This document shows, piece by piece, positions 34,305-42,822 of a stretch of DNA of 64,000 bases (position 1 is its first letter; each line of letters begins with the position of its first letter). Origin of the DNA: an uncultured Bacteroidales bacterium (GTDB lineage: Bacteria; Bacteroidota; Bacteroidia; Bacteroidales; F082). Below the pieces are notes generated by a model. It was not told the origin of the DNA. It did not search any database and saw only the letters and a program-made list of their open reading frames with translations. The translations under genes were made by a program, and so were the position numbers. The DNA lies in the NCBI GenBank assembly GCA_900317055.1, contig ONFF01000013.1:17634-81633 (forward strand), in the 5' to 3' direction.

Positions 34305-34568
34305 ATGAGCGAAGAAAAAGTAATATACCCACAAAACTTCGACATCAAGCTTATCATCGCTGCCGAGATTGCCACGGAAGAAGCCAAACGCAACATCAGC
34401 AAAGCCTTAAGTGAGAGCCGGACGGTACACAGTTTTGTCAATGTAAGAAGCAGTGGCAAAGGCAATTATTTCAGCTATTGCTACAATATCGATATCGAAA
34501 GCAAGGAACATCTGGAACGCACCTATGCCCTACTCAGAACCATACCCGGATTAAAGTTTGCCCTATGA
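34305..34568 (+). CDS. DUF493 (YbeD-like) protein
   Basis: The product has 87 residues. YPQNFDIKLIIAAE, a helix (ATEEAKRNISKALSES) and SSGKGNYFSYCYNIDIES...LLRTIPGLKFAL match the small alpha/beta DUF493 family (E. coli YbeD). Regulatory function is unknown. The stop overlaps the acylphosphatase start (ATGA). Confidence 0.85.
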   Translation: MSEEKVIYPQNFDIKLIIAAEIATEEAKRNISKALSESRTVHSFVNVRSSGKGNYFSYCYNIDIESKEHLERTYALLRTIPGLKFAL

Positions 34569-34843
34569 CAAAAGCCTATTCCATAAGGATTTACGGTCGC
34601 GTGTTCAATGTAGGGTTTCGCCGTTATGTACACCGATACGGCCTTCAATGCAACCTGACAGGCTATGTGGAAAACGACTATGCCGACGACTGCGTCCATA
34701 TCGAGGCCGAAGGCGAAGAAGCCGACCTCGACCGTTTCACTCTGCTTTGCGGCGAAGGCACACCTTATTCATATATCACCAACATGAAGATTGATGCGGT
34801 GGCACCAACAGGGAAATATGATGATTTTCAAGAAATAAGATAA
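34565..34843 (+). CDS. acyP: Acylphosphatase
   Basis: The product has 92 residues. It hydrolyses carboxyl-phosphate bonds of acyl phosphates. The signature reads IYGRVFNVGFRRYVH (usual GRVQGVGFR) with phosphate-binding R19, and the catalytic N37 is in LTGYVEN. The family ending KIDAVAPTGKYDDFQ is present. The ATG at 34565 (4-base overlap with DUF493) fits the family start. A longer frame opening at 34478 would add a non-family extension. Confidence 0.92.
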   Translation: MTKAYSIRIYGRVFNVGFRRYVHRYGLQCNLTGYVENDYADDCVHIEAEGEEADLDRFTLLCGEGTPYSYITNMKIDAVAPTGKYDDFQEIR

Positions 34844-34859
34844 CTGCAAGATATAAGTC

Positions 34860-34907
34860 GGCCCTTCGACTCCTTCGACAAGCTCAGGAACCGAGGGCTC
34901 AGGGACC
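34860..34907. repeat. Repeat family A, 48-base intergenic copy
   Basis: Full-length nested unit between acylphosphatase and the exonuclease gene, followed by an AACTGACAACTGATA microrepeat to 34938. Confidence 0.85.
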
Positions 34908-34938
34908 TTAACTGAACAACTATAAACTGACAACTGAT

Positions 34939-35643
34939 ATGATAGACTTCTCCAAAATCCTCTTCCTCGACATCGAGACCGTCTCGCAAGAGAAATCCTA
35001 CGACCAACTCTCAGAGCGGATGCAGAAGCTATGGTCGCACAAGGCCGAACAATTGAACCGCGACAATCCTGAACTCGGCCCCGCCGACATCTATGATCGC
35101 GCCGGCATCTATGCTGAATTCGGCAAAATCATCTGTATCTCCGTGGGGTTCTTCAATGGCAACCGTTTCCGCTTGAAGTCATTTTATAGCCACGATGAGA
35201 GAACGCTGCTCGCTGAGTTTGCCGAGATGTTGAATCGCCACTATAATGCACCCGAAGCTCAACTCTGCGCCCACAATGGCAAAGAATTCGACTTCCCCTA
35301 TATCGCTCGTAGGATGCTTGTCAACGGCATACAAATCCCTAGAATCCTGCAAGTTGCAGGCAAAAAGCCATGGGAAACCAACTTCATTGACACCATGGAG
35401 CTTTGGAAGTTCGGCGACTATAAGACCTTCACTTCCTTGGATTTACTTTGCGCCATCTTGGACATCCCCACCCCGAAGGACGACATCAACGGGAGCGAAG
35501 TAGTCCGCGTGTATTGGCAAGAAAACGACCTGGAACGCATCAAGACCTATTGCCAAAAGGATGTGCTCGCCATCGCCCAACTCATGCGTCGCTACCACTA
35601 TCTACCACTCATCCCCGACGATTGCGTGGACTATACTAACTGA
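34939..35643 (+). CDS. PolB-type 3'-5' exonuclease (DEDDy)
   Basis: The product has 234 residues. It is a stand-alone RNase H-fold exonuclease related to the proofreading domain of PolB. All DEDDy residues are visible: D11 and E13 (FLDIETV), D118 (HNGKEFDFPY), and Y204 with D208 (YCQKDV). It is likely to trim single-stranded 3' ends. It lies 2 bases before the DUF2779 nuclease gene, so the two were probably made together for DNA processing or repair. Confidence 0.87.
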   Translation: MIDFSKILFLDIETVSQEKSYDQLSERMQKLWSHKAEQLNRDNPELGPADIYDRAGIYAEFGKIICISVGFFNGNRFRLKSFYSHDERTLLAEFAEMLNRHYNAPEAQLCAHNGKEFDFPYIARRMLVNGIQIPRILQVAGKKPWETNFIDTMELWKFGDYKTFTSLDLLCAILDIPTPKDDINGSEVVRVYWQENDLERIKTYCQKDVLAIAQLMRRYHYLPLIPDDCVDYTN

Positions 35644-35645
35644 GC

Positions 35646-37112
35646 ATGCACATCCTCTCCAAATCGACCTATATCAAAGGTTTACAGTGCGAGAAGGCAT
35701 TGTACATGCAGAAGAAGCACCCTTATCTTCGCGACAAACTCAGCATTGAACAAAGAGCCAAGTTCCAGCGCGGCACCGATGTGGGTGTGCTGGCACACGA
35801 GGTGTTCCCTGGCGGCATCGACATGTCGCCCAACTCACCTTCTCAGTTCCCCAAAAAGGTTGCGGAGACCTGGGACAACCTTAGCAAGCCTGAAGTTAAA
35901 GTAATGTACGAGGCTGTTTTTCAGCACAATGATACGCTCATTATGCTGGATATGCTTGTCCGCGACGGCGACAAATGGCTGGCCGTGGAGGTAAAGAGTT
36001 CGATGCGACTCAGCGACACCTATTTTAATGATGCCGCCCTGCAATACTATGTACTGCACGGTTGCAGGGTCCCGCTCAGCGACTTCTGCCTCATGTACCT
36101 CAACGGTGACTATATTAAAGACGGTCCCATCGATGTGAAGCAGTTGTTCAAGATGGAGTCAGTGATGGAGTATGTCATTGAAAGAGAAGCCTTTGTTGCT
36201 GAAAATGTGGAGCGACTGAAAGCCATTGTCGCCTTGCCACACTCGCCCTTGGTCAATATCGGGACACAATGTCACAACCCCTACCCTTGTGATTTTCAAG
36301 GCCATTGCTGGAAACTCATCCCGAAAAACAGTTTCCTGTTTACCACCGCGATGGATGACAAAGACCTGTTTCAAAACTATTTCAATGGCGTGAATACCAA
36401 TGCCAAGTTGCTCCAACAAATCGAACCTGATTCAGAAGAAGCCCATCAGATTGAGGCCTTGGAGACCAACTCGTATTACATTGATTACAAGACGCTTTAC
36501 TCGTTAGCTCCACAACCCAAGCCCAAATCTATAGCCTACTTAAACCTTTTGCTCCACCGTCCCGCAGTGCCTGAAATTGACGGCACGAAGCCTTACGAGG
36601 AGATGATTTTGGCTTTTGCGTTGCAAGGTGAGCATCAGCATGACGCCGCCATAGATCCCATGCATCCCACAAGCCCGCGCAGGGATGACATGGCTGATGC
36701 AGACGGATGTTTCGTTTGGGACTGCTTTGAAGACCACAGTCGTTGGAAAGAAGCCATCAATTTGCTCATCGAAAAGCTCTCTCATTATGAGCAAATTGTG
36801 TGCTTTACACCGCAAAACATCAGTACCACCCTGCTCCGCCACGAGATCATACAAAACCAAACCATAGGTTACAAAGTCTTCAATCTTTTCGAAGTGTTGC
36901 AAGAGGCCCATTTTTACCATCCAGCCATCAAACGGGGACTCACCTTGCAACGCCTTGAAACGGCACTTTTTCCCGAATCTAAACTGTTCGAACACAGCCG
37001 AATTATCCTCGAAGCCACCAGCAACGACCTCATAGGTTATCAACAGGCACGCGAAGACTTAATCGCTGAAAATGAAATTGTTGCAAAAACTTATCAACTC
37101 CTTTTCAAGTAG
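35646..37112 (+). CDS. DUF2779 protein with Cas4/AddB-like Fe-S PD-(D/E)XK nuclease domain
   Basis: The product has 488 residues. The N-terminal half has the nuclease core D102 (LIMLDML) and E115-x-K117 (AVEVKSS) framed by C15 and the C209, C215, C221 set (CHNPYPCDFQGHC), the arrangement of a [4Fe-4S] Cas4/AddB-type nuclease. The C-terminal half is the DUF2779 RNase H-like part, but its first acidic motif reads YYIDYKTL, so the second acidic residue seems lost. A family C repeat adds about 23 residues (36632-36700; HQHDAAIDPMHPTSPRRDDM). It pairs with the upstream exonuclease. The role is unproven. Confidence 0.8.
   Translation: MHILSKSTYIKGLQCEKALYMQKKHPYLRDKLSIEQRAKFQRGTDVGVLAHEVFPGGIDMSPNSPSQFPKKVAETWDNLSKPEVKVMYEAVFQHNDTLIMLDMLVRDGDKWLAVEVKSSMRLSDTYFNDAALQYYVLHGCRVPLSDFCLMYLNGDYIKDGPIDVKQLFKMESVMEYVIEREAFVAENVERLKAIVALPHSPLVNIGTQCHNPYPCDFQGHCWKLIPKNSFLFTTAMDDKDLFQNYFNGVNTNAKLLQQIEPDSEEAHQIEALETNSYYIDYKTLYSLAPQPKPKSIAYLNLLLHRPAVPEIDGTKPYEEMILAFALQGEHQHDAAIDPMHPTSPRRDDMADADGCFVWDCFEDHSRWKEAINLLIEKLSHYEQIVCFTPQNISTTLLRHEIIQNQTIGYKVFNLFEVLQEAHFYHPAIKRGLTLQRLETALFPESKLFEHSRIILEATSNDLIGYQQAREDLIAENEIVAKTYQLLFK
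36632..36700. repeat. Repeat family C, in-frame copy with flanking arms
   Basis: The core CATAGATCCC...GGGATGACAT (36650-36691) lies between the arms GCATCAGC / GCTGATGC. The total of 69 bases is 23 codons and keeps the DUF2779 frame open. Confidence 0.8.
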
Positions 37113-37158
37113 TTGATAACTTCCCGAAAAGAACTTCATCGGGGCAGACTTTAATTCG

Positions 37159-37166
37159 TACTTTTG
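37159..37166 (+). promoter_or_regulatory. -7 box of dnaB
   Basis: TACTTTTG followed by CC, 53 bases before the ATG at 37220. Confidence 0.6.
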
Positions 37167-37219
37167 CCCTTCGAAAACGAAGATTCAACAGAGTTAAAAC
37201 GAGCTAAGAATTTCATTTT

Positions 37220-38779
37220 ATGCCTAACGATACTATCACCCGCCGTCCTTTCGGCGACACTGCGAAACGCAATTTAATGACCCCCGAGCAGGTCTTTGCC
37301 AACCAGGGGCGCATCCCACCTCAAGCCACCGACCTCGAGGAAGTGGTGCTTGGCGCCCTCATGTTGGAAAAGGAAGCCGTCAACGAGGTCATCGACATTT
37401 TGTCACCCGAAGCCTTCTATTTGGACAAGCACCAGAAGATTTTTGCCGCCATCAAAGCCCTATTTGGGAAATCAGAACCCATTGATATCCTGACCGTTAC
37501 CAATGAACTCAAGCAACGTGGTGAGTTGGAGATGGTGGGCGGCGCCTATTATATATCGAAGCTCACCAATCGCGTCGTCTCGGCGGCCAACATAGAATAC
37601 CACGCCCGTATCATCATGCAGAAACACATTCAGCGTCAACTGATTCTGCTTTCATCAGACATGATTCATGAGGCTTTTGAAGACACTACCGATGTATTCG
37701 ACCTGTTGGACAAGGCTGAGAACAACCTCTTCCAAATCAGCGAAAACAACCTGCGCCGCAGCTACGACTCGATGCAAGACTTGGTGAGCAAAGCCATCAA
37801 GGAGATCCAGAATGCCAAAAACGCCGACGACAAGCTGCGTGGAGTGCCTTCGGGCTATACCGAGCTTGACCGCATCACGCAAGGCTGGCAGAAATCCGAC
37901 CTCATCATCTTGGCCGCTCGTCCCAGCATGGGTAAGACCGCTTTCGCGTTGAATCTGGCACGCAATGCGGCTGTCAACTTCAACCGTCCAATTGCCTTTT
38001 TCTCTTTGGAAATGTCGTCTGTCCAGCTGGTTACCCGTCTGATTTCCACCGAGACCTCACTGACTGCCGACAAATTGCGTTCAGGTGACTTGGCCGAATA
38101 CGAATGGCAACAGTTGAACACCAAGGTCACCCCATTGACCGATGCACCCATCTTCATCGACGACACGCCACAGCTCTCCATTTTCGAGTTGCGCGCCAAA
38201 TGCCGCCGACTGAAGCAACAGCATGACATTCAGATGGTTTTCATTGACTATCTACAACTTATGACCGCCAAAGGCGACAAAGGCCTTAACCGTGAACAGG
38301 AAATCAGCACCATCTCACGCTCACTGAAGAGTTTGGCCAAGGAATTGGAGATTCCTGTTTTGGCGCTATCGCAGTTGAGCCGTAGCGTAGAGCAACGCCC
38401 CGGTTCCAAAAAGCCCATCCTCTCCGACTTGCGTGAGTCGGGAGCCATCGAGCAGGATGCCGACATGGTGATGTTCATCTATCGTCCTGAATATTACAAA
38501 GATGGTGTGGATGCCGAGGACAAGCCTAAGGGCTATACCATCATCGACATTGCAAAACATCGTAATGGTAAACTTGGCGAAGTGGAATTGAGGTTTGTCG
38601 GACAATATGCCCGTTTTGAAGAAATGGAACAGGGCTTCGACAACAGCAGCTTCACCTCCATCGGTCCCAACAACCAGTTTGACAGCCCTTCCCAAGTCTT
38701 CAGTTCAAAGATGAACGACGACGACAGCATGGAGTCCTATAACCCTTCCATCACTACAGATGAACCCACTCCTTTTTGA
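37220..38779 (+). CDS. dnaB: Replicative DNA helicase
   Basis: The product has 519 residues. The DnaB N-terminal domain (PPQATDLEEVVLGALMLE) is followed by a RecA-like helicase domain with Walker A RPSMGKTAF (K239), FSLEMSSVQLVTR, the DYLQLM Walker B, LSQLSRSVEQRPGSKKP and DLRESGAIEQDADMV. It unwinds the replication fork as a hexamer. No intein is present. The C-terminal 50 residues are a polar tail typical of Bacteroidota DnaB. Confidence 0.97.
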   Translation: MPNDTITRRPFGDTAKRNLMTPEQVFANQGRIPPQATDLEEVVLGALMLEKEAVNEVIDILSPEAFYLDKHQKIFAAIKALFGKSEPIDILTVTNELKQRGELEMVGGAYYISKLTNRVVSAANIEYHARIIMQKHIQRQLILLSSDMIHEAFEDTTDVFDLLDKAENNLFQISENNLRRSYDSMQDLVSKAIKEIQNAKNADDKLRGVPSGYTELDRITQGWQKSDLIILAARPSMGKTAFALNLARNAAVNFNRPIAFFSLEMSSVQLVTRLISTETSLTADKLRSGDLAEYEWQQLNTKVTPLTDAPIFIDDTPQLSIFELRAKCRRLKQQHDIQMVFIDYLQLMTAKGDKGLNREQEISTISRSLKSLAKELEIPVLALSQLSRSVEQRPGSKKPILSDLRESGAIEQDADMVMFIYRPEYYKDGVDAEDKPKGYTIIDIAKHRNGKLGEVELRFVGQYARFEEMEQGFDNSSFTSIGPNNQFDSPSQVFSSKMNDDDSMESYNPSITTDEPTPF

Positions 38780-38818
38780 ATCCAGGATTTAAAATAAAAG
38801 TTTATAAAATAATATCAG

Positions 38819-39757
38819 ATGAAAAGAGACAATCATAAAGTTCCCCATTCGAAAAGCAATCCTCTGAAATTCAATGTGTCGGAATCATCCCAACTGATGG
38901 ATTTCCTAATGAAGAAATTGGATGGCATCAGCCGCAACAAAGCCAAGCGCATGTTGGCCAACAAAGTAGTATCCGTCGAAGGCAAACGCACTACCCAGTT
39001 CGACTTCGCCCTTGAACCTGGCATGGTGGTCGAAATCGGCAAGCCTACTGCCAAAGAGCGCTTCCGCAGCCCTTGGCTGAACATCGTCTATGAGGACAAA
39101 TATCTCTTGGTCATCGACAAAAAGGAAGGTCTGTTGACCAACAGTCCCGCCAAGGAGAAAGACACGGCGCAAGGCATTCTGAACAACTATTTCATCTATA
39201 CGCAGCAACGTTGTCGCGCCCACACCATCCATCGCCTCGACCGCGACACGAGCGGTCTGATGCTTTTTGCCAAGAGCAAGGAAGTCGCGCTAATGTTTGA
39301 GGAAGACTGGAAAAACACCGTTTACGATCGTCGTTATGTGGCTGTGGTGTGTGGCTGCGTGGAGAAAAAGGAAGGCGTGGTGAAGTCGTGGCTGAAGGAC
39401 AACAAGGCCTTCATCACCTACTCCAGCCCAACCGACAACGGAGGCAAATATGCGGAAACTTATTACGAGACCCTTTATTCCAATCCGAGGTACTCCTTGG
39501 TCGAATTGCAATTGGAAACGGGCCGCAAGAACCAGATCCGCGTCCACATGGCCGACATTGGGCATCCCGTGGTAGGCGACCCGAAATATGGCCCTTCGAC
39601 AAGCTCAGGGACCTATGACAACTCACTGGGAAGGTTATGCCTGCATGCTTACAAACTCTGCTTCCATCATCCCTACAAGAAAACGGATATGGAGTTTGAA
39701 ACGCCTTTCCCAAAGGTATTTGCCAAGCCGTTCCCCGGGATGATAGACAAGATGTAA
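38819..39757 (+). CDS. RluA-family 23S rRNA/tRNA pseudouridine synthase
   Basis: The product has 312 residues. An S4 RNA-binding domain occupies residues 20-85 and a PseudoU synthase 2 domain follows, with the catalytic aspartate in HRLDRDTSGLMLFAK and the ETGRKNQIRVHMADIGHPVVGD motif. It converts uridine to pseudouridine in structural RNA. The target cannot be told from sequence. Directly after GDPKYG, an in-frame 24-base family A repeat (39590-39613) encodes GPSTSSGT where relatives have a short loop before DNPxGRLCLHA. Confidence 0.92.
   Translation: MKRDNHKVPHSKSNPLKFNVSESSQLMDFLMKKLDGISRNKAKRMLANKVVSVEGKRTTQFDFALEPGMVVEIGKPTAKERFRSPWLNIVYEDKYLLVIDKKEGLLTNSPAKEKDTAQGILNNYFIYTQQRCRAHTIHRLDRDTSGLMLFAKSKEVALMFEEDWKNTVYDRRYVAVVCGCVEKKEGVVKSWLKDNKAFITYSSPTDNGGKYAETYYETLYSNPRYSLVELQLETGRKNQIRVHMADIGHPVVGDPKYGPSTSSGTYDNSLGRLCLHAYKLCFHHPYKKTDMEFETPFPKVFAKPFPGMIDKM
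39590..39613. repeat. Repeat family A, 24-base copy inside pseudouridine synthase gene
   Basis: An exact half-length unit (GGCCCTTCGACA then AGCTCAGGGACC) read in frame as eight codons in a loop close to the active-site region. Confidence 0.85.
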
Positions 39758-39762
39758 AACGA

Positions 39763-41490
39763 TTACTTCAATTGGTCGGCAACAACCTCCGCAATATCCT
39801 TAACCGCAACAGGCGATTTCCTTGCAAAGGTCTTCAGACACAACGGACAAGCTGTCACAATCTCATCCGGATTGTTGAACATCAAATCGTTAACCGAGAT
39901 AGTCGTTATTTCATCGCGCTCCTGCTGAGTCAGATTAAAGCTACCGAGGCTACCGCCGCAGCAAATGCTCAGCTCTTTCTCTGATTTCGCTTTGCACAAA
40001 TTGCCAATGCTTTCAATCACCTCGCGAGGCTCGTCATACACGCCAAAGGCTCTTCCGAGTTCGCACGGGTCATGATAGACGTAGTTGACTTCGTTTTTAT
40101 TGACCTTCAATTTACCCTTCTTGACCAGTTCATCGATATACTGCGTATGATGCAGAATCTCAACGCCTTCAAGTTGATATTCTTCCTTGAAAACCTTATA
40201 GCAAATCGGACAGGATAGTACGAGTCGCTTGGCCCCAGATTGCTTGATCAACTCGGTGTTTTTAGCCATCATGGCTTGGGCCTCGGCTGTCTTTCCACTC
40301 AACAGCATCGGCCTGCCGCAACAGACGCCTCCGTCTTTGTCCATGAACTCATACTTCTCGCCCGCAGCCTCCATGATTTTCTTCATGGCACGCATGATTT
40401 TGGGAGTCAGTTGGGTCATGCAGCCGGCGAAATAGAGGACGGGGGCATTCGACGTTTCACTCGGATAGTATGCGTCAAGATACGAGTGGTTACTATTGAT
40501 AGTATAAGGCACCGCCTCGCGTTGGCTCATCTTGATGTCGCACGACTCGATGCTCACAGGGCAAACCGCGACGCATTTGCCACACTGCATGCAGGTCTCG
40601 GCAATGCGTTGGGCCTCTTCCCTATCTCCGTTCCTCAAGCGTTTCATGAAATAAGCCGAAGTGTTGCCACTGTTCTTGTCGTTGACGCTCATCGGGCAGG
40701 CGTCGATGCACAATCCGCAGCTCGGGCAGGAATAAATCTGTGCCAAAGCATAACCCTTACGTGGCTCACGCGGTTTCAGACCTGCATGTCGCAACAGGAT
40801 GAACAAGGCCTCCGTCGGGATGTGCATGTATCTCGTGAACGGCAGCATAAACATAAACACCATCAAATCAATGGAATAGAGCCACCAAAACGCCATGATG
40901 TTGCTCTTTTCGGCAATGAGACGGAAGGGGAAGATGGTCCACAAGGCAAAACGAATCATGTTGTCGGCAAAACCGAAGTGCATGATACGCTTCACCCCCA
41001 CTATCTTCGAATGGATCTTTTTCACAACTGCAATCAAGATACCGCTGATGATCATCAGAAGGAAGAAATCCATAAGGACGGCGAAAATGGGCGTTTCTTC
41101 AGCGAAATACTTGAAGAAAATCGGATAATAGAAGTTGGGTAACATCCGCTCAATACCTTGTACTTCAACACCTTCAAGCGGTCGCAATGTGAACAGCATC
41201 ACATGGCCGATGACAATGATCATGAACCAGCCAAAGGCAATGGCCGTGTGCATGTAACCCAGCACAGGATTGCGTTTCCATATCTTCACATGGAAGAGGC
41301 AGTCTCCAACCAAGTCACGAATGTTGGCCCATGCCGTCTTGGGCGTCACCAGAGAACGCCAAAATTGCTTTCTGTCGTCTTTCGGCAACTGGCCGATGAC
41401 GCGTAAAAGTCCCACCACACAATACGTCAGCACGAAAGCCATGCCGAGCACAAAGGGGAGCACAAAAGGATGGAATATCTGTGAATTCAT
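39763..41490 (-). CDS. HdrDE-like membrane Fe-S oxidoreductase (cytochrome b + two CCG domains)
   Basis: The product has 575 residues. The first 250 form four to five transmembrane helices of the NarI/HdrE cytochrome-b type. A [4Fe-4S] pair follows (CPSCGLCIDACP and CMQCGKCVAVCP), then two CCG cysteine-rich domains as in HdrD/GlpC/LldE (GGVCCGRPM, CPICYKVF, YHDPCELGR, CCGGSLGSF, CPLCLKTF). It probably exchanges electrons between the menaquinone pool and the soluble Hdr-like subunits encoded just upstream, and so acts as the membrane arm of the complex. It overlaps the preceding gene by 4 bases. Confidence 0.87.
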   Translation of the reverse strand: MNSQIFHPFVLPFVLGMAFVLTYCVVGLLRVIGQLPKDDRKQFWRSLVTPKTAWANIRDLVGDCLFHVKIWKRNPVLGYMHTAIAFGWFMIIVIGHVMLFTLRPLEGVEVQGIERMLPNFYYPIFFKYFAEETPIFAVLMDFFLLMIISGILIAVVKKIHSKIVGVKRIMHFGFADNMIRFALWTIFPFRLIAEKSNIMAFWWLYSIDLMVFMFMLPFTRYMHIPTEALFILLRHAGLKPREPRKGYALAQIYSCPSCGLCIDACPMSVNDKNSGNTSAYFMKRLRNGDREEAQRIAETCMQCGKCVAVCPVSIESCDIKMSQREAVPYTINSNHSYLDAYYPSETSNAPVLYFAGCMTQLTPKIMRAMKKIMEAAGEKYEFMDKDGGVCCGRPMLLSGKTAEAQAMMAKNTELIKQSGAKRLVLSCPICYKVFKEEYQLEGVEILHHTQYIDELVKKGKLKVNKNEVNYVYHDPCELGRAFGVYDEPREVIESIGNLCKAKSEKELSICCGGSLGSFNLTQQERDEITTISVNDLMFNNPDEIVTACPLCLKTFARKSPVAVKDIAEVVADQLK

Positions 41491-41798
41491 CGTGTAATGT
41501 CTAACAAAATCTTACGGATATTGATGCCGCGCGGGCAAACCAAAGTGCATTTGCCGCAGAGCATGCAACGTTGAATCATTTTTTTGGCCTCGTCTTCCTT
41601 GCCTCGCTGAAGCATCAGGAGGATGCGGCGGAAACTCATCTCGGTGAAGTGGCCCGCAGTGCAAGTCGCAGTGCATGAGCCACATGCGATGCAGGTATTG
41701 ATGTCAGGGTTGGTCTCCTTCAGGCGGTTGAACGTCGTCAGGTCGACGCTGTCCATCTTGACATGCGAGCTGGGTGACAAACAAAAACCGAAATCCAT
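41487..41798 (-). CDS. HdrC-like small dicluster ferredoxin subunit
   Basis: The product has 103 residues with two [4Fe-4S] motifs, CIACGSCTATCTAG and CMLCGKCTLVCPRG. It is a wire-type electron carrier between the HdrA-like flavoprotein gene (3 bases upstream) and the membrane subunit (4-base overlap downstream). A start at the internal Met of MDSVDLTTF is possible. Confidence 0.87.
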   Translation of the reverse strand: MDFGFCLSPSSHVKMDSVDLTTFNRLKETNPDINTCIACGSCTATCTAGHFTEMSFRRILLMLQRGKEDEAKKMIQRCMLCGKCTLVCPRGINIRKILLDITR

Positions 41799-41801
41799 GG
41801 C

Positions 41802-42809
41802 TTACCTATTCAAATAATTATACACTTGTGTCGCCACCGAACGCGCCTCACCGATGGTGTCGGGCAACGACTTCGGAGCGGTGCAGGCACCGGCCACGAA
41901 GACGCCGTCTTGTGCGGTGTCGTTCATGCCCAGATACATGTCCTTATTCTGCATGAAGCCGTCGCTGTTGTTGGCTACACCGAGCTTCTGCTGTATCGCG
42001 TCGATGCTCTTGTTTTTCTCCATGCTGCACATCAATACGAGCAAGTCAAGCGTCATCTTGAGCGGTTTACCAAACAACGTGTCTTCCGCCTTAATGACCA
42101 ACTTGCCGTCCATATCCTCCGAGACCTCGCAAACACGGCCGCGGACACATTTCACATCGAAGTCTTTCTGGGTCTTAAGATAAAGGTCTTCATAGCCTGG
42201 ACCGAACATGCGCAAGTCCATGTAGAACGTGTAGACCTCTGCATCAGGAAACACTTCCTTGATTTCGCAGGCCTGCTTCAACGCCGTGGTGCAGCACACC
42301 TTCGAACAGTAGGTGTTGCACACTTTGACGTCGCGGGCGCCCACGCAATGCACGAAACCAATCCGCTTCGGATGATTGATGCGGTCGTCCTTACCCGTCC
42401 TGAAAAATTTCTCAAGCTCGACGCTGGTCATCACGTTGTTATAAATGCCGTAGCCGTATTCCTGTTTCCGCTCCGCTTTGAAAACATCGAAACCTGTGGC
42501 AAGAATCACTGCTTGTGCGTCAATCTTTTCGTTATTGCTCAAAACAGCATGAAAACCGTTATTATCTCTTTGGATGTCAACGACCTCGGTATTCAGACGG
42601 ACATCAATGCCCTTCACTTGGTCAAGCATCTTATCCACCACGTCCTTGGCTGGATGAAAGGCTGGGAACAGCCTGTCCCACTGCGCGATATGACCGCCAA
42701 GAGCCTCGCTTTTTTCAATAATGATAGGATTGAGCCCCATTTTATGCAATTGTGTGGCTGCTTCCATTCCGGCGGCTCCACCGCCAATAATCAATATATT
42801 CTCTTTCAT
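41802..42809 (-). CDS. HdrA-like FAD-dependent oxidoreductase subunit
   Basis: The product has 335 residues. The Rossmann FAD motif IIGGGAAGMEAATQL is at the start, EKSEALGGHIAQWDRLFPAF follows, and an Fe-S cysteine set lies in HCVGARDVKVCNTYCSKVCC. It ends in GVFVAGACTAPKSLPDTI, as in HdrA/QmoA. It is shorter than methanogen HdrA and lacks extra ferredoxin domains. It probably carries the flavin that passes or splits electrons in this complex; the donor is unknown. Confidence 0.88.
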   Translation of the reverse strand: MKENILIIGGGAAGMEAATQLHKMGLNPIIIEKSEALGGHIAQWDRLFPAFHPAKDVVDKMLDQVKGIDVRLNTEVVDIQRDNNGFHAVLSNNEKIDAQAVILATGFDVFKAERKQEYGYGIYNNVMTSVELEKFFRTGKDDRINHPKRIGFVHCVGARDVKVCNTYCSKVCCTTALKQACEIKEVFPDAEVYTFYMDLRMFGPGYEDLYLKTQKDFDVKCVRGRVCEVSEDMDGKLVIKAEDTLFGKPLKMTLDLLVLMCSMEKNKSIDAIQQKLGVANNSDGFMQNKDMYLGMNDTAQDGVFVAGACTAPKSLPDTIGEARSVATQVYNYLNR

Positions 42810-42822
42810 AAACGTTGGTTTG

